A DNA stretch of 64,000 nt from Streptomyces iranensis (GCF_017874715.1 NZ_JAGGLR010000014.1:186001-250000); one strand, 5' to 3'; counted from the first letter of the stretch, positions 42,326-51,311 are shown. Translations and numbers: made by a program. The notes: generated from the sequence alone by a model not told the origin.

Positions 42326-43018
42326 TCAGTTCACCGCCACCCATGTGTAGCGGTGTTCCGGACGGCCGGTGTCCCCGTACTTGAGCGTGAGGCTGATACG
42401 GCCCGCATGCTCGAGGTACTTCAGATAGCGCTGGGCCGTGGAGCGGCTGATGCCGGTGCGCTCCGCCACTTCATGGGCGGAGAGCGGGTGGTCGGCCTGG
42501 TCCAGGACCCGGCGTATGAGGTCGACGGTGGGCGCGGAGTGGCCCTTGGGGAGGGTGGGACCGGAGGTGTCGGCGGCCGCGAAGGCGCCGAAGATCCGGT
42601 CCACCCTCTCCTGACCGGTCTCGCCGCGCCCGCCGACGCCCTCGAGAGTGCGGCGCAGTGCCGCGTAGCCGTCCAGCTTGGCCCGCAGCCCGGCGAAGCT
42701 GAACGGCTTGACCAGGTACTGGAGTGCGCCATGGCGCATGGCGGCCTGCACGGTGGCCACGTCACACGCCGCCGTCACCATGATGACGTCGGCGTGGTGG
42801 CCGAGCTGGCGCATCCGGCGCACCAGGGTCAGCCCGGTCTCGTCCGGCAGGTAGTGGTCGAGCAGAACGAGGTCGACCGGGTTGCGTTCGAGGGTCGCGA
42901 GGGCCTGGGCGGCGGTATGGGCGCGGGCGGTCACCCGGTAGCCGGGCACCTGGGCCACATACGCAGCGTTGATCTCGGCGACGTGGAAGTCGTCGTCCAC
43001 GACAAGAACGTCGATCAT
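42326..43018 (-). CDS. Response regulator, CitB/DcuR/DpiA type
   Basis: The 230-aa protein has a receiver domain (DVLVVDDDFHVAEIN, phospho-Asp in LVLLDHYLPDETGL, Lys in LVKPFSF) and a C-terminal helix-turn-helix (LSAHEVAERTGISRSTAQRYLKYLEHAGRI). This pairing is typical of regulators that work with CitA/DcuS kinases on organic-acid signals. It overlaps the kinase gene by 4 bases. The divergent ABC transporter is the most likely target, through the palindrome at 44870-44900. Confidence 0.9.
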   Translation of the reverse strand: MIDVLVVDDDFHVAEINAAYVAQVPGYRVTARAHTAAQALATLERNPVDLVLLDHYLPDETGLTLVRRMRQLGHHADVIMVTAACDVATVQAAMRHGALQYLVKPFSFAGLRAKLDGYAALRRTLEGVGGRGETGQERVDRIFGAFAAADTSGPTLPKGHSAPTVDLIRRVLDQADHPLSAHEVAERTGISRSTAQRYLKYLEHAGRISLTLKYGDTGRPEHRYTWVAVN

Positions 43019-44700
43019 CGTGACTCTCCTGCTGCGGTGAACTCATGAATGGGTGTGTCGTCCCCGGTGAGGGCCTCGGGCAGGACGACGGTGAACACCG
43101 CCCCGCCACCCGCCCGAGCGGTGACCCGGGCCATCCCTCCGTATCGCTCGGCCAGCCGCCGTACCAGGGCCAGTCCGATGCCCCGGCCGCGCGGCGACAC
43201 CGCGGCGGACCCGTCGTGGGCGTCGGGGCCGTCCGGGGAGCCGGGAGGGGCGGGCCGTTTGGTGGACCAGCCCTCGGTGAAGATCTGTTCGCGCATCCCC
43301 GGTGGCACCCCCGGACCGGTGTCGCTCACCCGCAGCACGGCGGTGGTGCCCTCGGCCCTCAGTTCGACCTCGACGAGCGGGGTGGGCGAGCGGTGTGCGG
43401 CCACCGCGTCCAGCGCGTTGTCGATGAGGTTGCCGAGCACGGTCACCAGATCGCGCGGATCGACCACCCGCCCCGGCAGCAGGGTCGCGGGGGAGATCCG
43501 CAGGGCGACCCCGCGCTCGGCCACGATGGCCGACTTGCCGACCAGCAGCGCCGACAGCATGGGATCGTGCACCCGTTCGGAGATCTGCTCGGCCGAGGCG
43601 CGCCGGGCGTTGGTCAGCTCGGCCACGAACTGCGCCGCCCGCTCGTGCAGTCCGAGCTCCAGCAGCCCCAGCAGAGTGTGCAGCCGGTTGGCGTGTTCGT
43701 GGTCCTGGGCGCGCAGCGCGTCCAGCAGCCCGCGGGTGCTGTCCAGCTCGCGGCCCAGCAACTCCAGCTCGGTGCGGTCCCGCAGCGTCGCCACCGCCCC
43801 GCCGTCCTTGGTCGGCATGCGGTTGGCCACCAGCACCCGGCCGCCGCTGACGGTCAGCAGATCCGCCCCGTCCACCCGCCCCGCCAGCACATCGGTGGTG
43901 CGGCCAGGGGGCAGTGACTCCTCCAGGGTGCGGCCGGTGGCGTCCGGATGGATCCCCAGCAGCCGTCCGGCCTCGTCGTTGACCAGGCGGATCCGGCCCC
44001 GCCGGTCGAAGGCCACCACCCCTTCGCGGATGCCGTGCAGCATCGCCTCCCGCTCGTCGAGCAGCGCCGAGATGTCCGCGAACGCCACACCGTGGGTACG
44101 GCGGCGCAGTTGGCGCGAGACGGCGATCGCCGCGAGGACACCCACCGCGAGCGCCGCCCCCGCGTACAGCAGCAGCCGGGGGACCGCCGCCAGCAGCTGG
44201 TCGCGCACGCTGCCGTAGCCGATGCCCACCGACACCGCCCCGATGATCCGTCCGTCCCTGGCCCGCAGCGGCACCTTGGCGCGGGCCGAGCGGCCGAGCG
44301 TCCCCACGTCGATCTGCAGGACCTCCCGGCCGGAGAGCGCCTCGCGCGGATCGGTGGAGACGTGTTCGCCGATCCGGGCGGTGGTGGTGTGCGACCAGCG
44401 CACCCCCCGGGAGTCCATCACCACGATGTACAGCGCCCCGGTGGACCGGCGGATCCGCTCCGCCGCCCGCTGCACCGGACCCGACGGGGTGGGCTTCGTG
44501 GCGGCGAGGTCCCGGGCGATGTCCGGATCGGCCGCGGTGGTCTGGGCGATGGCGAGCGCCTGGTGCATCGCCTGGTTGTCGATCTCGGAGCTGAGCGGGG
44601 CCAGGAAGAGCGCGGTCGCCAGCACCATCACTCCGGCGGTGATGGACAGCTGCGCGGCGAGTACCTGACCGGAGACGCGCCGGGGCCATCGGATACGCAT
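43015..44700 (-). CDS. Sensor histidine kinase, CitA/DcuS type
   Basis: The 561-aa kinase has two membrane helices (about 14-33 and 172-193) enclosing an extracytoplasmic PAS-like sensor domain (TGALYIVVMDSRGVRWSHT, GRIIGAVSVGIGYGSV), a cytoplasmic PAS domain (EGVVAFDRRGRIRLVNDEAGRLLG) and a kinase core. The phospho-accepting His lies in AQDHEHANRLHTLLGLLELG, the N box in GNLIDNALDAV and the G boxes in DTGPGVPPGM and GRGIGLALV. It senses an external ligand, in this family often citrate or C4-dicarboxylates, and phosphorylates the overlapping response regulator. Confidence 0.9.
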   Translation of the reverse strand: MRIRWPRRVSGQVLAAQLSITAGVMVLATALFLAPLSSEIDNQAMHQALAIAQTTAADPDIARDLAATKPTPSGPVQRAAERIRRSTGALYIVVMDSRGVRWSHTTTARIGEHVSTDPREALSGREVLQIDVGTLGRSARAKVPLRARDGRIIGAVSVGIGYGSVRDQLLAAVPRLLLYAGAALAVGVLAAIAVSRQLRRRTHGVAFADISALLDEREAMLHGIREGVVAFDRRGRIRLVNDEAGRLLGIHPDATGRTLEESLPPGRTTDVLAGRVDGADLLTVSGGRVLVANRMPTKDGGAVATLRDRTELELLGRELDSTRGLLDALRAQDHEHANRLHTLLGLLELGLHERAAQFVAELTNARRASAEQISERVHDPMLSALLVGKSAIVAERGVALRISPATLLPGRVVDPRDLVTVLGNLIDNALDAVAAHRSPTPLVEVELRAEGTTAVLRVSDTGPGVPPGMREQIFTEGWSTKRPAPPGSPDGPDAHDGSAAVSPRGRGIGLALVRRLAERYGGMARVTARAGGGAVFTVVLPEALTGDDTPIHEFTAAGESR

Positions 44701-44869
44701 GATGGGCCCCCTGTCTCCCGTCTCGGGGTCCCGTGTGGTCCCGAACGCGAGCGGTAGTGCTTCGTCCGTTTATGGTGCTGTGAAGGCACCGTAAAGGCGC
44801 CCGGGGCGTATGCCCAGTCTCCGTAGCGTTTTCGTTGCGCGGGCGCGAGCAAAACGAGCAGAACGCGGT

Positions 44870-44900
44870 TTGTGAGCGCAAGGGCGCGTTGTGCTCACAA
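44870..44900. promoter_or_regulatory. 8-bp inverted repeat between the two-component and ABC genes
   Basis: TTGTGAGC (44870-44877) and GCTCACAA (44893-44900) are exact inverted repeats 15 bases apart, in the 240-base divergent region. It is a strong candidate operator for the response regulator. The ABC gene -10-like TACTCT (44928-44933) follows it and sits 7 bases from the ATG. Confidence 0.55.
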
Positions 44901-44940
44901 GACTGCCGCTGTGGCGCGGGTCACTCCTACTCTCCCGGCC

Positions 44941-45753
44941 ATGAGCAGCCACACCAGCCCCGCCATCGAGCTGCGGGGAACGAGCAAGGCGTTCCGGACT
45001 CCGTCCGGGGCCCTCCACACCGCGGTCAGGGATCTGGACCTGACCGTCGGGCACGGTGAGTTCGTCGCCGTCGTCGGGCCCACCGGCTGCGGCAAGTCCA
45101 CGACACTGACGCTGGTCAGTGGGTTGGAGGAGCCCACCGAGGGCGATGTGCTGGTGGCCGGTGAGCCGGTCCGCGGCATCGCATCCAACGTCGGCTTCGT
45201 CTTCCAGCAGGACGCGGTGTTCCCCTGGCGCAGCGTGCTGTCGAATGTGATGGCCGGCCCGCGCTTCCGCGGTGTGCCCAAGGCGGAGGCGAAGGAGCGG
45301 GCCCGTGAGTGGCTGGCCCGGGTCGGCCTCTCCTCCTTCGAGGACCGCTATCCGCACCAGCTGTCGGGCGGCCAGCGCAAGCGCGTGGCGCTCGCGTCCA
45401 CCTTCGTCAACGACCCCGAGATCCTGCTGATGGACGAGCCGTTCTCGGCGCTCGACGTCCAGACCCGCGCGCTGATGTCGGACGAACTCCTGGAGCTGTG
45501 GGCGGGGACCGGCGCGTGCGTCGTCTTCGTCACCCACGACCTGGAGGAATCCATCGCCCTGGCCGACAAGGTCGTGGTGATGACGGCCGGACCGGCCACC
45601 GTCAAGGAGGTCTTCGAGATCGATCTGCCCCGGCCCCGCAAGGTGGAGTCGGTGCGGCTGGAGCCGCGGTTCGTGGAGATCTACCGGGAGATCTGGTCCT
45701 CGCTCGGCGAAGAGGTCCGCATCACCCGCGAGAGGGGTGCCGTCGATGCCTGA
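44941..45753 (+). CDS. NitT/TauT-type ABC importer, ATP-binding protein
   Basis: The 270-aa ATPase has Walker A (GPTGCGKSTTLTLVSG, about residue 41), Q-loop FQQDAVFPWRSVLSN, signature LSGGQRKRVALASTF (Lys/Arg variant), Walker B ILLMDEPFSALDV and switch VTHD. FPWR after the Q-loop is typical of nitrate/sulphonate/taurine-type importers. The ATG at 44941 has no Shine-Dalgarno sequence and sits 7 bases after TACTCT, so translation may be leaderless; a GTG at 44872 would add 23 residues but lies within the operator. It overlaps the permease gene by 8 bases. Confidence 0.9.
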   Translation: MSSHTSPAIELRGTSKAFRTPSGALHTAVRDLDLTVGHGEFVAVVGPTGCGKSTTLTLVSGLEEPTEGDVLVAGEPVRGIASNVGFVFQQDAVFPWRSVLSNVMAGPRFRGVPKAEAKERAREWLARVGLSSFEDRYPHQLSGGQRKRVALASTFVNDPEILLMDEPFSALDVQTRALMSDELLELWAGTGACVVFVTHDLEESIALADKVVVMTAGPATVKEVFEIDLPRPRKVESVRLEPRFVEIYREIWSSLGEEVRITRERGAVDA

Positions 45754-46621
45754 GACCATCTCCGCCAAGGCCGCCCCAGCACTCGGCAAAACACCCGGTA
45801 CGAACCGCTCCAGGGCTCGGGCGCGCGCCGCCCGCAAGCGCGCCGTCCTCGTCCAGAGCACCCGCGCCCTGGTGCTCGTCGGCGTCATCGGGCTGTGGGA
45901 ATGGATGTCCCGCGCCGCCGTCATCGACCCCTTCAACTTCTCGATGCCCTCGAAGATCTGGGAGCAGCTCAAGCAGTGGGCGCTGCACGGCACCGCGCAG
46001 GGCTCGCTGTGGGAGCAGATCTGGTACACGCTCTACGAGGCGCTCCTGGGCTGGGGCATCGGCGTCGTGGCCGGTGTGGTCCTGGGGATCGCGTTCGGCC
46101 GGATCGCCTTCCTCGCCGATGTGCTCGGCCCGTACATCAAGGTGCTCAACGCGCTGCCGCGCATCGTCCTCGCGCCCATCTTCCTCATCTGGTTCGGCCT
46201 CGGCCCGGCCTCGAAGGTGGCCTCGGCCGTCGTCCTGGTCTTCTTCCCCGTCTTCTTCAACGCCTTCCAGGGCGCCCGGGAGGTCGACCGCAATCTGGTG
46301 GCCAACTCCCGGATCCTCGGCGCGAGCAACCGTCAGGTGACCCTCCAGGTGGTGATTCCCTCCGCCACCTCATGGATCTTCACCAGCCTCCATGTCAGCT
46401 TCGGCTTCGCCCTCATCGGCGCCATCGTCGGCGAGTACATCGGCGCCACCAAGGGGCTCGGCCTGCTGGTGTCCTCCTCGCAGGGCACCTTCAACGCCGC
46501 CGGTGTGTACGCCGCCATGGTGATCCTCGCCGTGGTGGCCCTGCTCGCCGAGGGGCTGCTGACCTTCCTGGAGAAGCGGCTCTTCCGCTGGAAGCCCGCC
46601 CAGCCCGGCGAGGACCGCTGA
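45746..46621 (+). CDS. NitT/TauT-type ABC importer, permease
   Basis: The 291-aa permease has six helices and the EAA loop with NSRILGASNRQVTLQVVIPSA, typical of SsuC/TauC-like proteins. The polar N-terminus (about 35 residues) is rich in Arg and Ala. A single permease gene implies a homodimeric pore. AGAGGGG precedes the ATG, inside the end of the ATPase gene. It works with the ATPase and with the lipoprotein encoded 80 bases downstream. Confidence 0.9.
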   Translation: MPETISAKAAPALGKTPGTNRSRARARAARKRAVLVQSTRALVLVGVIGLWEWMSRAAVIDPFNFSMPSKIWEQLKQWALHGTAQGSLWEQIWYTLYEALLGWGIGVVAGVVLGIAFGRIAFLADVLGPYIKVLNALPRIVLAPIFLIWFGLGPASKVASAVVLVFFPVFFNAFQGAREVDRNLVANSRILGASNRQVTLQVVIPSATSWIFTSLHVSFGFALIGAIVGEYIGATKGLGLLVSSSQGTFNAAGVYAAMVILAVVALLAEGLLTFLEKRLFRWKPAQPGEDR

Positions 46622-46701
46622 GCCCCGCCTCCTTCTTCCCGGCTCCCGCCGAGCCCGCCCTCCCTCTCCCCGCTCATCACCGTTCACAAGGACGTGACCT
46701 C

Positions 46702-47733
46702 ATGCGCAGCAGTGCCAAGTTCTCCGCGGCCGCCGTCGCCGCGGCGCTCGCTCTGACCACCCTCACCGCCTGCGGCGGCGACTCCAGCGCCTCCGGCGGC
46801 GAGGACGGCAAGGTCAAGATCATGGTGGGTGGCCTGGACAAGGTCATCTACATGCCCGCGATGCTCACCCAGCGGCTCGGCTACTTCAAGGCGGAGGGCC
46901 TCAAGGTTCAACTGCTCACCGAGCCCGCCGGGGTGCAGGCCACCACCTCGCTGGTCGCGGGCGATGTCCAGGGCGTCGTCGGCTTCTACGACCACACCCT
47001 CGATCTGCAGGTCAAGGGCAAGCAGGTGGAGTCCGTGGTCCAGCTCGCCCAGGCCCCCGGCGAGGTCGAGGTGGTCTCCAACAAGGCGGCGGGTGAGCTG
47101 AAGTCGCCCGAGGACTTCAAGGGCAAGAAGCTCGGTGTCACCGGGCTGGGCTCGTCCACGGACTTCCTGACGAAGTACCTCGCGGTCGACAGCGGCGTGC
47201 AGACCAGCGAGTTCACCCCGGTGGCGGTCGGAGCGGGGCAGACCTTCATCTCGGCCCTCAAGCAGGGCTCCATCCAGGGCGGTATGACCACTGATCCGAC
47301 GGTCGCCCAGATCGTGGAGCAGAAGATCGGCAAGGTCCTGATCGACATGCGCACACCGGAGGGTTCCAAGCAGGCCCTCGGTGGCCTGTACCCCTCCTCC
47401 TCGCTCTACATGAACACCGACTGGGCGAACGGCCACAAGGACACGGTGCAGAAGCTGGCCAACGCCTTCGTGAAGACCCTGAAGTGGATGTCCACCCACT
47501 CGGCCGAGGACATCGCCGCCAAGATGCCGAGCGACTACGCGCAGGGCGGCGCCAAGCTCTACGCGGAGGCCATCAAGAGCACCCTGCCGATGTTCACCAA
47601 GGACGGGGTGATGCCGGCGGACGGCCCGGCGACCGTCGAGCGCGTCCTCAAGGCGTTCAACCCCAACCTGAAGAACGCCACGGTGGATCTGAAGAAGACC
47701 TACACCACCGAGTTCGTCAAGAAGGCGGGCTAG
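46702..47733 (+). CDS. NitT/TauT-type ABC importer, substrate-binding lipoprotein
   Basis: The 343-aa protein has a lipoprotein signal with lipobox TLTACGG (Cys about residue 24). The mature part is the SsuA/ThiY/NMT1-like fold (MPAMLTQRLGYFKAEGLKVQLL, GVTGLGSSTDFLTKYLA, ALKQGSIQGGMTTDPTVAQI). Ligands in the family include nitrate, sulphonates, aromatic sulphonates, taurine and hydroxymethylpyrimidine; none can be preferred. It differs from the usual transporter of CitAB-type systems, which is a dicarboxylate or citrate carrier. Strong hairpins follow the stop. Confidence 0.88.
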   Translation: MRSSAKFSAAAVAAALALTTLTACGGDSSASGGEDGKVKIMVGGLDKVIYMPAMLTQRLGYFKAEGLKVQLLTEPAGVQATTSLVAGDVQGVVGFYDHTLDLQVKGKQVESVVQLAQAPGEVEVVSNKAAGELKSPEDFKGKKLGVTGLGSSTDFLTKYLAVDSGVQTSEFTPVAVGAGQTFISALKQGSIQGGMTTDPTVAQIVEQKIGKVLIDMRTPEGSKQALGGLYPSSSLYMNTDWANGHKDTVQKLANAFVKTLKWMSTHSAEDIAAKMPSDYAQGGAKLYAEAIKSTLPMFTKDGVMPADGPATVERVLKAFNPNLKNATVDLKKTYTTEFVKKAG

Positions 47734-47795
47734 TCCAGGGAGCATCCGGCGGATCTTGACGCCTGTGGCGGGCTGCTCCCCGCCCTTTCCCGCTG

Positions 47796-47839
47796 CCAGG
47801 GGCTTCGCCCCTGGACCCCCGGGTCCGGGGCGGAGCCCC
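47796..47839 (+). terminator. Tandem hairpins after the ABC operon
   Basis: CCAGGGGC-TTC-GCCCCTGG (47796-47814) and GGGGC-GGA-GCCCC (47827-47839) are successive stems about 60 bases after the operon. The 266-base gap to the next gene also holds a TTGACA (47881-47886) without a clear -10. Confidence 0.65.
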
Positions 47840-47999
47840 ATCCGCCGGACACCGGTAGGTCCCGGGGCCGGTTGCGCGGATTGACAGTCCCGCGCCCGTG
47901 GCGGGCGGTGTTTTCTCCCTGGTTCACGAAGACGTGCCGGGTGGCCGGGCGCAAGGCTGTGCGATGTCACTCCGCATCCCTTCCGAGGAGGAACACCGC

Positions 48000-48545
48000 A
48001 TGACCCGACACGGAAGCAGACGCGTCACCGCGCTGCTGGCCTGTACCGCGGCCCTCACCGGTGCCGCCCTCAGCACCGGTGGGGCCGCTCAGGCGGCGGC
48101 CCCGGCGAAGGCGCCGACGGCGACCACCTGCACCGACCCCAAGACCGGCGTCCCGCTCACCGCCACGATCGAGGGGGACAGGAACGCCAATGCCATCTGG
48201 GGCACACCGGGCAGTGTCGTCAACGCCTTCTCCGGGGACGACTGGGTCTTCTCCGACCTGATCAGCACCTCCGCCGTGGTCTGCCTCGGCGACGGCTCGG
48301 ACAACTTCAACCCCAGCGACCCGACCAATGTGTCGGTGGGGACGTACTTCGGCGTGAGCGGTCAGAACGGCAACGACAACATCACGGGGGGCACCGGCAA
48401 CGACTACCTCTTCGGCGACAGCCCCGACAACGCGTCCCACTCCGGCAACGACACCCTGATCGGCGGCCCCGGCTACGACGTGGCCAACGGCGGCCCGGGG
48501 ATCGACCGGTGTGACGCCGAGGTCGAGATCAACTGCGAGCTCTGA
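48000..48545 (+). CDS. Secreted protein with RTX-like calcium-binding repeats
   Basis: The 181-aa protein has a Sec signal peptide (residues about 1-34, ending AAQAAA). The C-terminal half holds glycine/aspartate nonapeptide-like repeats: GQNGNDNITGGTGNDYLFGD, GNDTLIGGPGYD and GGPGIDRCD, which bind calcium in beta-rolls. Only about three units are present, fewer than in toxins. Two pairs of Cys are likely disulphides. GAGGAGG precedes the ATG. The function (surface adhesion, calcium-dependent scaffold) is unknown. Confidence 0.8.
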   Translation: MTRHGSRRVTALLACTAALTGAALSTGGAAQAAAPAKAPTATTCTDPKTGVPLTATIEGDRNANAIWGTPGSVVNAFSGDDWVFSDLISTSAVVCLGDGSDNFNPSDPTNVSVGTYFGVSGQNGNDNITGGTGNDYLFGDSPDNASHSGNDTLIGGPGYDVANGGPGIDRCDAEVEINCEL

Positions 48546-48565
48546 GGACGGGCGGCGGGGGGCCT

Positions 48566-48598
48566 CGTAGGCCGCCGGGGATTCCCGGGCGGCCTACG
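48566..48598. terminator. Bidirectional hairpin terminator
   Basis: CGTAGGCCGCC (48566-48576) pairs perfectly with GGCGGCCTACG (48588-48598) around an 11-nt loop, between converging genes. Confidence 0.75.
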
Positions 48599-48617
48599 TC
48601 CCGTCGGCGGACCCGGC

Positions 48618-49823
48618 TCACGCCGTCCAGGCGCCGGAGGCGGCCCTGGCGACCACGGTGCTCAGGATGCGTACGCCACGGGCGGATCCGGGGTCGACGT
48701 CGGTGAGCCGCCGCACCCGCTGGAGACGGTAGTCCAGGGTCCGCGGATGGATGTTCAGCGCGGCGGCGGTGTTCCTGCGGTGCATGTCATGGGCGTAGTA
48801 CGTCTCCAGGGTGGCGAGCAGCTCGGGGCCCCGGGCGAGGGTCCGGGCCATGCCGGACAGCCAGGTGTCGATGTCGCGGTCCTCGGCGACGGCCAGTTCG
48901 ACGAAGACATCGGCCAGGGTGTGCGGGCGGCGGGGCACGGGCTGGAGCGGGGCCGCCAGACTGATGCGCCGGGCGCGGGCGTACGCATCGGCCAGCGCAC
49001 GGACGCGGCCCGTACTGCTGCCGACCGCGCAGGGCCGCGCCACCGCCTCGCCCGCGTCGCGGACGAAGGCGAGCGCCCGGTCCCGGGCCGGCCAACCGCG
49101 GCCCGGCCGGGCCGTATCAGAGGCGTGGTCCTGGTCGGCGGGCACCAGGGCCACCAGCTCCTCCGCCCGGGGCCAGGCGATCGGCATCCGGTGGTGGGTC
49201 AGGAGGGCTTCGACGATCCCCTCGCGCCCTCCGGCGGCCGGGGCGGGCCGTCCGGGGACGCGGACGACCACCACCTCGTACGACGCGGCCGGGCTCATGC
49301 CGACGGCGCGGGCGAGGCCCGGGGCCAGGGTGTCGTCGGCGAGGAGGGCCGTGGTGAGGGCGCGCACCCGGGCGACGAAGGGGAGGCGGCGCTTCTGCTC
49401 CGCCGCATGGCCGCGGGTGTAGGCGTCGATGCCACGGGTGCCCTGTGCGGTGAACCAGACCATGACCCGCATCAGTTCATCGGTGTTCTCCGGGCCGGCC
49501 GCCTCCTGGATCTCCCGGAGCATGAGGTTGGTGTGCAGTCCGAGGACCCGCCGCCGGGACGCGGCGGACATCCCCGTCCTGGCCCGCGACGCGCCCATCG
49601 ACGCGATGTGGTCGAGGTCCTCCTGGGTGAGGGGGGCTCCCTCGGGGGCTAATTCCAGGGTGCGGCGTCTGAGCCAGACCGCGTAGTCCAGCGCCTCGGC
49701 CCGTCGCCGGCCGTCGTGCTCCACGAACCGGTACTCGGGGATCTGCTGTCCGTAGACCTCCACTTCGTGGTGCGCGTCGTCCAGGGTGCGCCGGGCCAGT
49801 TCGGCGAAGAGATGACTTCCCAT
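48618..49823 (-). CDS. PucR/CdaR-type transcriptional regulator
   Basis: The 401-aa protein ends with the PucR helix-turn-helix (LLATLETYYAHDMHRRNTAAALNIHPRTLDYRLQRVRRLTDVD), in which the recognition segment NIHPRTLDYRL is typical. The central region (about 165-300) resembles the degenerate GGDEF-like domain of these activators; the N-terminal helical part is unassigned. A TTA codon (49650-49652, in LELAPEG) suggests bldA control. No obvious target operon is adjacent; the divergent partner side is a repeat region. GGAGG lies 9 bases before the ATG. Confidence 0.82.
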   Translation of the reverse strand: MGSHLFAELARRTLDDAHHEVEVYGQQIPEYRFVEHDGRRRAEALDYAVWLRRRTLELAPEGAPLTQEDLDHIASMGASRARTGMSAASRRRVLGLHTNLMLREIQEAAGPENTDELMRVMVWFTAQGTRGIDAYTRGHAAEQKRRLPFVARVRALTTALLADDTLAPGLARAVGMSPAASYEVVVVRVPGRPAPAAGGREGIVEALLTHHRMPIAWPRAEELVALVPADQDHASDTARPGRGWPARDRALAFVRDAGEAVARPCAVGSSTGRVRALADAYARARRISLAAPLQPVPRRPHTLADVFVELAVAEDRDIDTWLSGMARTLARGPELLATLETYYAHDMHRRNTAAALNIHPRTLDYRLQRVRRLTDVDPGSARGVRILSTVVARAASGAWTA

Positions 49824-49994
49824 CGGGCGGTGCCTCCGTCAGTCGTTCGGAAACTCCCGCGGGGCCGCACGGGGACAACTCACGCGCGGGGGCGGTGCTC
49901 CACGAGGCGTTCCCGAGGTCGGATGGGTCGGGGCCGAGCATGCCACCACTCGCCGTCGGCCGGTCGGCACGGGCGGCATCGCGTGTGCGGAATT

Positions 49995-50090
49995 TCACCT
50001 CGCGGCCGTCCGGGCGACTCACCTCGAGGCGGTCTGGGCGACCCACCTCGAGGCGGTCCGGGCGGCTCACCTCGCGGCCGTCCGGGCGAC
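49995..50090. repeat. Four 24-bp tandem repeats made from the 3' end of the glycosyltransferase gene
   Basis: Units 49995-50018, 50019-50042, 50043-50066 and 50067-50090 are consecutive. The first and last are identical over 24 bases; the middle two differ by 3-5 bases. The last encodes the final seven codons and TGA of the glycosyltransferase on the minus strand; the others lie beyond its stop. Confidence 0.85.
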
Positions 50091-51176
50091 CGCGTCGGTC
50101 AGCCGGACGGCGGCGTCGTCGGCGAACAGCCGGCGGCCCGCCGCGATACGGCGCTCCCGCCACGCGGAGGGCTCGGTGAGCGCGTCGAGCAGCCGCACCA
50201 GCTCCCACGAGTCCCGCGCGTGGTCCGAGAGCCCCAGCGCGGCCATCCGCCGGACGCCCTCGCGGCCATGGCCCGGGATGGGGCGGTAGCCGATCACGGG
50301 CACCCCGGTGGCCAGCGCCTCCAGCGCGGTCTGACCGGCCGCGTTGTCCACCACGGCCCGTACGGCGGCCAGCAGACCCGGCATGTCCGGCTCCCAGCCG
50401 AGGGCCGCCACCTCCGGGCGGCGCGACAGCTCGGCGCGCAGCCGTTCGTCCCGGCCGCACAGCACCACCGGCAGATACCCCGCCCCGGACACCAACCGCG
50501 CGGTGTCCGCCACGCGTGTGCCCGCGCCCCACGCCCCCACGGACAGCAGCACCGGCGGCCTCCCGGGCGCGAGCGCGCCCAGGAGCCGCCGCCACCGCGC
50601 CGCCCCCCGAGCCGGGCCGAAGAAGCGCGCCGCCACCACCGGTCCGGTGGCCACCGACGGGCGGCCCAGCGCCCGGCGCACCGTGTCCGCGGCGTCCGGG
50701 GTGACACACAGATGCAGATCGTTGCCCGGGTGCAGCCACTGGCGGTGCACCGCGAAATCGGTCACCACGACCGCGCTGGGCACCCCCAGGGCCCCGCGCG
50801 CCCGCAGCCTGCCGGTCAGCTGCGCGGCCAGATGGAACACCGGGACGACGACGTCCGGCCGCTCCCGTTCCACCAGCGCCAGCAGCCGGTCCTCGGCGAG
50901 CGCGGCCAGCGGGGCACTGCCCGGCCGGGGGCCCTTGCCGGGGCGGAAGAACGCCCGGTAGATGCCCTCGTACAGCAGCGGGGCGCGGCGGATGGTCGTC
51001 CGATAGAACGAACGCAGCCCCGCCCCGATGCGGTGCGGCAACAACTCCAGCACATCCACCCGGCCCGCCCCCTGACCCCGGTCCTCCAGCCTGCGGACAA
51101 GCTCGGCGGCGACCGCGTCATGTCCGGCTCCCATTCCGGCGCTGACAACGAGAAAGCGTGCCGACGGCGGGTGCAT
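50067..51176 (-). CDS. MGDG-synthase-like glycosyltransferase (GT28 type)
   Basis: The 369-aa protein has the N-terminal MGDG synthase/MurG-like motif LVVSAGMGAGHDAVAAEL (about residue 6-23) and the C-terminal donor-binding motif NAAGQTALEALATGVPVIGYRPIPGHG (about 285-311). Relatives transfer galactose or glucose from UDP-sugars to diacylglycerol at the membrane. GGAGG is 5 bases before the ATG. It is divergent from an SDR-DMT-deacetylase operon, and together they suggest a glycolipid or envelope-glycan pathway. The acceptor is unknown. Confidence 0.82.
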   Translation of the reverse strand: MHPPSARFLVVSAGMGAGHDAVAAELVRRLEDRGQGAGRVDVLELLPHRIGAGLRSFYRTTIRRAPLLYEGIYRAFFRPGKGPRPGSAPLAALAEDRLLALVERERPDVVVPVFHLAAQLTGRLRARGALGVPSAVVVTDFAVHRQWLHPGNDLHLCVTPDAADTVRRALGRPSVATGPVVAARFFGPARGAARWRRLLGALAPGRPPVLLSVGAWGAGTRVADTARLVSGAGYLPVVLCGRDERLRAELSRRPEVAALGWEPDMPGLLAAVRAVVDNAAGQTALEALATGVPVIGYRPIPGHGREGVRRMAALGLSDHARDSWELVRLLDALTEPSAWRERRIAAGRRLFADDAAVRLTDAVARTAAR

Positions 51177-51311
51177 GACCACCTCCGATGGTGCGAGGCG
51201 CGGCTCCTCATGGCTCACTGGAGGTATCCGCTCCGCATGCCGTCAAACCGCGCGCTCGACGGCCGGTGACCCAGGACCAGCGGCCGGTCGGCGGCGAGAC
51301 AGGGAGATGCC

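Noticed and set aside
49995..50090. CRISPR-like array
   Set aside because: Units are contiguous without spacers and derive from the neighbouring gene's own 3' end.
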